A DNA stretch of 64,000 bases. Origin: Monodelphis domestica (Eukaryota; Chordata; Mammalia; Didelphimorphia; Didelphidae). The translations under genes were made by a program, and so were the position numbers. The notes under the pieces are model-generated. The model did no database searches and was not told the DNA's origin. It saw nothing but the letters and a program-made list of their open reading frames with translations. How positions within the stretch are numbered: position 1 is the stretch's first letter; every line of letters starts with the position of its first letter. This document shows, piece after piece, positions 56,561-64,000 of the stretch. Where the stretch lies: NCBI RefSeq assembly GCF_027887165.1, contig NC_077227.1, positions 346,981,707-347,045,706 of the forward strand, read 5' to 3'.

Positions 56561-57380
56561 GTGTGTATTTCCCTGAATCACTACCATATTTAGGGCTCTA
56601 TAGTAATAGCAAACATTTAGTAAGCATTTACTATGCAAGATGATGTTTTTAGGTGGTAAGATTACGAAGATAAAGGTATGAGAGACCCTGTTCTCCAGGA
56701 ATTTGTGTTCTGCTTTAGGAATAAAAAGAAATGAAGTAATGATTTAATAGATTACATGTTTTTTGTTGCTTCATGATGCTTGAAGTGCCAGGAGGCTTAA
56801 AAAAATATTTATTTGGGGGGCAGCTTGGTAGCTCAGTGGATTGAGAGCCAGGCCTAGAGATGGGAGGTCCTAGGTTCAAATCTGGCCTCAGACACTTCCC
56901 AGCTGTGTGACCCTGGGCAAGTCACTTGACCCCCATTGCCTAGCCCTTACCACTCTTCTGCCTTGGAACCAATACACAGTATTGACTCCAAGACAGAAGG
57001 TAAGGGTTTAAAAAATATATATTTATTTGGGAGCCAGACCTGGATTCAAATATAACCTAGCTGTGTGGTCAGTTGTCCACCCTTTACCTCTCTCCTGCCT
57101 TGGAATCCATAGTAGTATCAATTCTAAGACAGATGGCAACGGTTTTAATAATAATAATAATAGGAATAATAGGAATTTTATCTACTACTACCCCCAAACC
57201 CTCTTTCCCCCAATAAAAATGCAAAATCTATAACAAATATGCATAAGCAAGCAAAATATATCCTCACTGTGGTCATGTCCAACCATTCTGTATCTAGAGT
57301 CCATCATCTGTGTTAGGAGGTAGGTAGCATAGCTCGTTATAAGTTCTCTAGAATTATGGTTGGTCTAACTTGATCATAAT
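56561..57380 (+). other. Start of RBM27 intron 14: SINEs
   Basis: A full SINE at 56,818-57,014, directly followed by a truncated SINE (57,030-57,150) with an (AAT)n tail. No exon. Confidence 0.7.
56818..57014 (+). repeat. Full-length tRNA-derived SINE, little diverged
   Basis: Complete from 'gggcagcttggtagctcagt' to 'cagaaggtaagggtttaaaa'. Flanked by ATTTATTTGGG at 56,807-56,817 and 57,021-57,031. The best reference copy in the window. Confidence 0.93.
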
Positions 57381-58480
57381 TCTTTTTTAAAAAAAGTCAA
57401 TGCGATTTTATTTTCAGATCCAAATTCTCTTCCTCCCGTATCCCTCTTCCTCCTGACTCCTTCCAGCTTCCCTTCAATTTAGAAAACAAAACATATTACA
57501 AACATATAATTAAGCACAACAAAATCCTCCTTTGGCCGTGTTCACAAAAGAGAACCAGTCTCTCCTCCTGCCCTCTCCCACCCCCCAAAAAACAAAACAC
57601 TCAAAAGCCTGAGTCCATCACTCTTTGCCTAGAAATGGGTAAACATGACTAGGCCTTTGGGGTTATAGTTGACCATCATGTTGATCAGAGTTCTTAATTC
57701 TTTCAGTTGTTTATATTTACATTATTGTTATTTATATACATTTGTCTCCTGCTTCTGCTTACTTTGCTTTATGTCATTTTATACAAGTCTTCCCAGGTTT
57801 TTCAGATACCTTTTATCATTTCTTACAGTACAATGGTACTCTATCACATATATTCTAACATGTTCTAACCAGTTCCCAGGTGATGGATACTTTCTCAGTT
57901 TCTGCTTGATTGCTGTAAATATTTTCATACATATGCATACTTTTCCTTATTCTTTGATCTCTGGGATATAGACCTAATATTTTGGTATTACTGAGGTTCA
58001 AAAGTTATATACAGTCTAGTAACTTTTGGGGTATAGTCCAATTTGAGTTCCAGAAAGACTAGACCAAATCAGACCTTCTCCATCAGTGCTTTAACATACC
58101 TGTTTTTCTTCAGCTCCTCCTCTATCATTTTCCTTTCTTGTCAGCTTTACCTGTCCATAACGAGATGGGACATCAGAATTGCTTTTCTCATTATTTGTGA
58201 TATGGAACATTTTTTAAATGGCTATACATTTCTTCTTTTTAAAATATAGTACTTTTTCCTAATTACATGTAGAAATAATTTATACCTTCATTTTTGTACA
58301 AAACCTTTTTAATTTGATGAGTCAAAGTCATTCATTTTACATTTTGCAATATTTTATTATCTCTTGCTTGGTCTTAAATTCCTTCCTTTCCCACAGATCT
58401 GACAGGTATACTATTCTATGTTTACCTAATTTATTTGTCATATACCCATTTTGAATTTATCTTGGTATTATAAAGATTAA
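57381..58480 (-). repeat. LINE-1 3' UTR, antisense, about 1.1 kb
   Basis: In reverse orientation: 'tccaaattctcttcctcccg', 'catcatgttgatcagagttc', 'acaagtcttcccaggttttt', 'ctttgatctctgggatatag', 'cttgcttggtcttaaattcc', 'atctgacaggtatactattc'. The same final motif closes the LINE block at 62,732-63,784. Confidence 0.75.
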
Positions 58481-58483
58481 AAT

Positions 58484-59176
58484 TTATGGAAACTGAGGAA
58501 GGTAGAAATTAGTTTCTCTCTGCAAGGAGTATTATATTTTTATGAGGTTTATTAAAGATTAAGGATTAAAGAAAATACAGGATAAGAAAACATGTGTCTA
58601 GGCCTCTGGCCTAGACACCTTACCTACATTATGAAAAGAGCCACCTCTGTTCCAAAACGGAAGTCCAAAAGCCCCACAGTAGGCGGAGAACTCCTTTAAA
58701 TAATCATTTGTGTTCTCACCCAGGTGAGAATTCAGTGTGATTACAAAGCACTCTGGGGAAGTGGAGCAAAGGATTCTGGGGATTGGAGTCCTGAATTTGA
58801 GTCTATTTTACAGTACCCCGTTTGATCGTTATTGTGGAGAGAAGTTTCCCCAAAAAGGATCATGAAAACATAATCAACTTAAACATTACAGTAATTTGAG
58901 GATAAGAGAAAAAAAACAAAACCAATAATTGCTGGACACATTGCCAAAAAGCCAGTTAGGGGGCAGTCCCCTTTGGCATGAAAGTATATGTACAAATAAA
59001 TGTCCAATCAACCACACCCAAAGTTCAATTTTGTGCAGCTTGTGGTCTGGAGGCTTCTTCATTGTGTCTTCTCCAACAGTTAAGTTCTGGATTCAGAGAG
59101 GTATCATCTTTCTTTACCTAAAATTCTTCTCAAAAAGAATTTAAACTTCGCAATTTAAATAATGATATTTTTTACA
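58484..59176 (-). mobile_element. Probable LTR, reverse orientation
   Basis: Read on the minus strand it begins TGTAAAAAATATC next to a purine tract (ACAGGGGAA, plus 59,177-59,185) that looks like a polypurine tract. It holds a TTTAAA near 58,697 and an AATAAA (TTTATT on plus, 58,549) and ends CA near 58,484, about 690 bp. It looks like the 3' LTR of a truncated endogenous retrovirus. I saw no gag, pol or env reading frame to the right and no second LTR. Confidence 0.45.
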
Positions 59177-61025
59177 TTCCCCTGTTACGAGGGTGATTGA
59201 CAAATACAGGATCACTTAGGGATGCATGGCTGAGTTATGAGGTATATGAATCAATTGGTAAGAGAAATTAACAAAAACATCAGAAAAATCCAAAAGAAAA
59301 GAAAAAACTCTGGATGAAAATATAGACTATCAAAGTCTTATGTGTAAAAATTCCAAGTAAAAGAAAAATAAATCTATAACAAGTCCTTGAATCAGGGCCC
59401 AATGATCTAAGCAATGATGCATTTACCCAGTAAATAGCCAGGACTACAGAAAAGTACCACACTATGAAAGGCAGAAAAGGGGACTAGATTATATGAGCCA
59501 AGGTTTCAGGGATACTCATATCTGTAAGTATTTTCAGAGTGAGTGTGGACACAAGGAAAGCCTATGTCTTAACAACACGTTAAATATAGTAACCTCGAGT
59601 CTTCACACTAGGTTCAAGACCTTTGTATTGGCCTAGAAGTGCATCAATCCATCCTGGATTGGGTTTTCTTTGGCTCTGTGCAATGGCTCTTGTGTGTATA
59701 TCTTGTCCTAGAATCAGACAGAATCATTAAGCAGAGTCCCATAATTTTTTAAATAATTAGTGGCATCATTTTTAAAGTCACAAGCTTTTTGGGCATGCTC
59801 TGACAAATGTATTTCAAACTTATAGTACTGAAAAGTCAAAAAGTTAAAGAAAATCTTAATGCTGGTGACATGTGCTTCAAATATAAAAAGGAGAGAAAAA
59901 ATAATTTAAAAAACTGAAAAAGTATATTGCACATGCAAGAAAAATATAAGAGTTTTAAAAAATTCAAGAATGTAGCTTATAATCATTGACATACTGTGTC
60001 AGCTATAAAAATAAAGATTACAAGGCTTTCCCACCAAAAATGAGATCCATTTCCTCTTCAATATCTGGCCATGCTCCACTGTGAGTATAAGGCAAATGAG
60101 TTGAACAAGGTAACATTTTTTTTTAAATAAAGAACAGTAGTACAAATATATAGGTATCAATATCCCCAAAATTCTCAATAGCCCAACTAATTACAATAGC
60201 AAACAAACACTATCATATTTCACATAAGTTGCTGTATAACATTTTTAAATCCTATGAATTGATGGATATTTGTCACAAGTTTTACAAACGTAGCAAATCT
60301 TTCAACCTTGGTAATAAACATATTTTTAAACAAAGTAAAACTCATTTTGGGTTTAGAACATAATCAAGAAATCTATATATCATTCTGGTGGAAGTAAAAT
60401 AGTGAGCTGAAGAGTATAAATAAAGGGAGGCTCCTTTTTTGGAGGCTTTTTAGGGGTACTGAGATTAACTGCCCCAACTTCCATTCACATATTTAGAAAT
60501 GCGAGAAGGTTGGGGGTTATAAAATGTATTTCACTTCAGCTATGGGCCTTACACCTCGTGTTAGGGGCAGGCAAAAATAACCAGAGATTGTTAAGAAAAA
60601 TTCCAAAAATCATATTTAAAAAAACCCTTCAAATCAGTTGAGATATTTAGCACATTAAATTTTCCAAAGGTTGTTATAGCAATTGTAACCAGTTCTGATG
60701 AAGTCCATCTATCCTCTATGTGACAATTTACAAAGGCAAAAATAGAAATTCTGTTTTTTCATATATGGGCTTATTCAATAATGTTTGTTCAGCACAGTTA
60801 TAGGGGAAAAACAACAGAATTTTTAAAGCTCAGTATATTAGATGAACAGTATAACAGAATAATATTGAATCCAGTAATATATGAACTTAAAATCACAAAG
60901 TTAAACCTTAAACAAAACAATCAGGAAAAATGCAATAGAATACAGAGATTTGTATAAACCTTTGGAGTCTGAAATGCCTTAGAATAAATATAGCCTCTAG
61001 TCTCTTCAATGTTCTTTGGGGTTTT
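59177..61025. other. Unassigned AT-rich intron sequence, possibly ERV interior
   Basis: No open frame longer than about 60 codons and no recognised retroviral motif on the minus strand. If the LTR call is right, this is a decayed or non-coding interior. Confidence 0.35.
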
Positions 61026-61029
61026 TTGT

Positions 61030-61230
61030 TTTGTTGTTGTTGTTGTTTGTTGTTTTTAATTATCCATTTAGATGCCTGTTGTCAGAAGGCAAAGTGGTAC
61101 CGGCTAGGCAATGGGGGTTAAGGGACCCATCCAGGGCCCCACAGCTGGGGAGTATCTGAGGCCAAATTTTAACCCAGGACTGCATGTCTTTAGGCCTGGC
61201 TCTCAGTTCTCTGAGAAGCAGAGCTTTTCC
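61030..61230 (-). repeat. tRNA-derived SINE
   Basis: Minus-strand copy with a (GTT)n-rich start, 'ggctaggcaatgggggttaa', 'ggccccacagctggggagta', 'ttaggcctggctctcag'. Fairly diverged. Confidence 0.75.
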
Positions 61231-61235
61231 CCCAA

Positions 61236-61770
61236 AGTTAGCTAAAAGTAACACGGGTGAAGTCAATAAAAGGATCAATGCAATTAAAAGACATCCTTGT
61301 AAAATAGCCATTGCTTTTAAGTTCCTGCTTGAAAAAGTCTTCTCTCCCTTTTTTTTTCTCTCTCCCCTCCTCTGATACCTCCTCCTGCCCCAGTCCACGT
61401 GGAGCCAATACCTCCATTTTGTTACCAGCTGGGAGAAATGAGCCCTGAGCAATCTGCTCCAAGGATCTGGGTTTGCTGGGCAGGCAGGTCACCAGGTGGT
61501 CGAGATCTGTGTTAAACAGGGACCTGGTGAGCGAGAGAGAGGTCAGGAGCAGCAGTAGGAGAAACAGGCAGGCAGAACTTAGCAGCCAGGGGCCAGGTGG
61601 GCGGCAAACGCAACAGATCTGGATCAGGGGCTGCAGGCAGGACCGCATGAAAGCAGGGCCAGGAGCGGGTAGCCGGGGTGGGCAGGGCCAGGACCAGGTG
61701 ATTGATATTGAATCAAGAAAGTCCGAAGCAGATGGCCGGCAGGAGCTGATCAAGATGGTTTTCTAAAAAA
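61236..61770. other. Unexplained GC-rich island in intron 14
   Basis: Sharply higher GC and AGG/CAGG density from about 61,380 to 61,750 than in the AT-rich surroundings. Minus-strand frames of 130 and 171 residues exist. The longer one has a hydrophobic Leu run (SACLFLLLLLLTSLSL), but I recognise no family. It could be a retroviral leader or other repeat that continues the LTR element, or a fragment of a processed gene. Confidence 0.4.
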
Positions 61771-61904
61771 GCATCTTGGAGAAACATGGCTTAAAAAAAA
61801 TTTTTTTTCTAGGCAGTAGCTATTAAAGATTGAACTAAAGATCAGATAAAAGAATCAGAAGATTGAGAGTATTTCGTTTTCCCGAAGTGGTAAGCCAAAA
61901 CTCT

Positions 61905-62645
61905 CAAGAGTGTAAGATGTTGATCTAAACCTAATTTTTCTCATACTGTTTTCCAATTTTCCCAGCAGTTTTTGTTAAATAGTAAGTTCTTGTCCCAAAA
62001 GCTGGGGTCTTTGGATTTATTGAAACACTAGCTTAATGAGGTCATTTACTGCTAGTCTATTACATTGATTAACCCTTCTGTCTCTTAGCCAGTACCATAT
62101 TGTTTTGACCTCTGCTTTATAGTACAGTTTAAGATCTGGTACTGCTAGGCCCCCATCCTTTATTTATTTATTTGTTTATTTGTTTGTTTGTTCATCTATT
62201 TATTTATTTATTTATTTATTTATTTATTCATTCATTTATTTATTCATTTATTTATTTATTTATTTTTTAATGAAAAACCCTTACCTTCCACCTTAGAATC
62301 AATACTGTGTATTGGCTCCAAGGCAGAAGAGTGGTAAGGGCTAGGCAATGGGGGTGAAGTGACTTGCCCAGGGTCACACAGCTAGGAAGTGGCTGAGGTC
62401 AGATTTGAACCTACCTTTATTTTTTTGGTCATTATTTCCCTTGATATTTTTGATCTTTTGTTCTTCCAGGTGAACTTTGTTATAATTTTTTCTAATTCTA
62501 TAAAAAAAGTTTTTTGATAGTTTGATAGGTATGGCAGTGAATAAGTAAGTTAATTTGGGTAGGATTGTCATTTTTATTATATTAGCTTGCCCTACCCAGG
62601 AACAATTAATGTTTTTCCAGTTGTTTATATCTAGTTTTAATTATG
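61905..62645 (-). mobile_element. LINE-1 ORF2 distal segment, antisense (one half of a 5'-inverted L1)
   Basis: On the plus strand: 'ctcatactgttttccaattt', 'tcttgtcccaaaagctgggg', 'tagccagtaccatattgttt', 'gatctggtactgctaggccc', then after the SINE 'gatcttttgttcttccaggt' and 'gataggtatggcagtgaata'. This is the reverse complement of the part of ORF2 downstream of the RT core. A SINE with a TTTA tract interrupts it. Confidence 0.75.
62155..62418 (-). repeat. SINE with (TTTA)n in the antisense L1
   Basis: A (TTTA/TTTG)n tract (62,158-62,265), then a minus-strand SINE ('cccttaccttccaccttaga' to 'gctgaggtcagatttgaacc', its head missing). CCTTTATTT occurs on both sides (about 62,157 and 62,414), the likely target duplication. 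Confidence 0.8.
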
Positions 62646-64000
62646 TCAAAACCATCCACATAATTGACCATATCAACCACCAAACCAACAGAAATCACAT
62701 GATTATCTCAATAGATGCAGAAAAAGCCTTTTTTTTTAAAATGAAAAAAATTATTTAATTAATTTAGAGTATTTTTCCATGGTCACATGATTCATGTTCT
62801 TTCCCTCCCCTCCTCACAGGTGCACTCCCCCCCCCACCTATTTCCATATTAATAATATTTGCATTAGGCATATTATTAATATTTTCATTGGGGTAATCTC
62901 TTAGAGTCCATATCCCCATTGACACATGTGATCAAGCAGTTGTTTTTCTTCTGCCTTTTTAATCCCACAGTTCTTTTTCTAGGTATATGAATAGTGTTCT
63001 TTCTTATAAGTCCCTCAGAATTGTCATGGATCATTGCATTGCTATTAGTAGAGAAGTATTATATTCAGTTGTGCCATAGTGTATCATTCTCTGTGTATAA
63101 TGTTCTCCAATTTCTGCTCCTTTCACTCTGCATCAATTCCTGGAGGTTGTTCCAGTTCACATAGAATTCTTCCAGTTCATTATTCCTTTCAGCACAATAG
63201 TATTCCATCACCAACATATACCACAATTTGTTCAGCCATTCCCCAATTGAAGGGCATCCCCTCATTTTCCAATTTTTTGCCACCCCAAAAAGCGCAGCTA
63301 TGAATATTCTTGTACGTGTATTTTTCCTTATTATCTCTTTGGGGGTACAAACCCAGCAGTGCTATGGCTCAAAAGGCAGACAGTTTTTTTAAAAAGGTGG
63401 TACCTGTTTTGATTTGCATCTCTCTAATTATAAGAGATATAGAACACTTTTCCATGTGCTTATTAATAATTTTGATTTCTTTATCTGAAAATTGCCTATT
63501 CATTTCCCTTGCCCGTTTTTCAGTTGGAGAATGGTTTGCTTTTTTTTGTACAATTGATTTAGTTCTTTATAAACTTGAGTAATTAGACCTTTGTCAGAGA
63601 TTTTTGTCATATTTTTTCCCAATTTGTTACTTCCCTAATTTTGATTGCATTGGTTTTTGTTTGTACAAAAAGTTTCTAATGTAATCAAAATTATTAATTT
63701 TACATTTTATAATATTTTCTAACTCTTGCTTGGTCTTAAATTTTTTTCCTTTCCCATAGTTCTGACAAGTAAACTATTCTATGTCAGAAAAAGCCTTTGA
63801 TAAAATACAGTATCCATTCCTATTGAAAACACTAGGATTTATAGGAATAGAATATTCCTCAAAATAATAAACAGTATATATTTAAAAACCATCAGCAAGT
63901 GTCATCTGCAATGGGGACAAGTTAGAAGCCTTCCCAATAAGTTCAGGAATGAAGCAAGGATGCCCATTATCACGTCTATTATTTAATATTGTTCCAGAAA
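62646..64000 (+). mobile_element. LINE-1 ORF2 reverse transcriptase segment, sense, interrupted and cut by the window edge
   Basis: Encodes the L1 RT neighbourhood: [20 protein letters not shown] up to the break, then after the insertion KIQYPFLLKTLGFIGIEYSS and [16 protein letters not shown], the classic RT motif before the FADD box. It has frameshifts and a long insertion, so it is inactive. It abuts the antisense ORF2 segment at about 62,645. Confidence 0.85.
62732..63784 (-). mobile_element. LINE 3' UTR fragment inserted in the L1 ORF2, with 14-bp target duplication
   Basis: Begins with a T-run (its A tail) and contains 'gattcatgttctttccctcc', 'attgcattgctattagtaga', 'gttcagccattccccaattg', 'gtgctatggctcaaaaggca' and 'ctgacaagtaaactattcta'. 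Flanked by CAGAAAAAGCCTTT at 62,718-62,731 and 63,785-63,798, exactly duplicating L1 ORF2 sequence. 1,053 bp, 5' truncated. Confidence 0.88.

Noticed and set aside
56561..64000. Next RBM27 exon (expected to start Ile-Phe-Ser and run into a Lys-rich coiled coil)
   Set aside because: I found no frame with that character. The interval is repeats and AT-rich intron, so the exon lies outside.
1..64000. CRISPR array, bacterial operon or prophage
   Set aside because: Recurring sequences are dispersed SINEs with target duplications, not regularly spaced repeats. Splice signals and vertebrate repeats show nuclear mammalian DNA.

Overview
The window is a gene-sparse piece of a mammalian nuclear genome, almost certainly marsupial. 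The evidence is long introns with GT/AG borders, CpG-rich promoters, and a dense repeat load: many copies of a tRNA-derived SINE whose tail carries a 'ccttggaaccaatac...gattctaagac..ggtaagggttt' type sequence, L2 and MIR relics of all ages, marsupial-type L1 3' ends, a hAT element and LTR-like blocks. The species cannot be fixed from sequence alone.

One protein-coding gene dominates. It is RBM27 on the plus strand. Fourteen coding exons lie between 14,738 and 56,560. Each has consensus splice borders and compatible phase, and together they give 784 codons without a break: an N-terminal PWI-like fold (exons 1-3), an RS-rich region (exons 4-5), a CCCH zinc finger split between exons 6 and 7, a proline-rich linker with (Pro-Gly)11 (exons 7-9), a conserved linker (exons 10-11), an RRM (exons 12-13) and a Gln/His-rich segment (exon 13). 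The human protein is about 1,060 residues as I recall it, so roughly the last quarter lies beyond the right edge. The window ends inside intron 14. In other mammals RBM27 is a nuclear RNA-binding protein linked to the PAXT nuclear exosome adaptor.

Left of it, 1-2,120 appears to be intron 1 of a divergently transcribed gene. Its 5' end (ATG ACG then a GTGAGT donor on the minus strand at 2,125-2,114) sits below a promoter with three ZNF143/THAP11-type motifs. By position and remembered human synteny (LARS1 head-to-head with RBM27) it is best read as LARS1. The 12 kb between the two promoters is repeat-filled intergenic DNA. It holds a 58-bp inverted repeat around a tRNA-like sequence and a 22-bp internal telomeric repeat.

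Intron 1 of RBM27 (18.5 kb) carries a G4-prone GGGGCC tract beside the first donor, a (GGT)15 tract, an L2-in-L2 nest with LTR and Tigger-like insertions, and a long CCTT microsatellite. Intron 10 has an intact-ended hAT element with 8-bp target duplications. Intron 14 ends in an L1 with a 5' inversion that was itself hit by a SINE and another LINE. I found no CRISPR, no operon-like locus and no convincing new gene system. The interest lies in transposon archaeology and a few regulatory features of RBM27.
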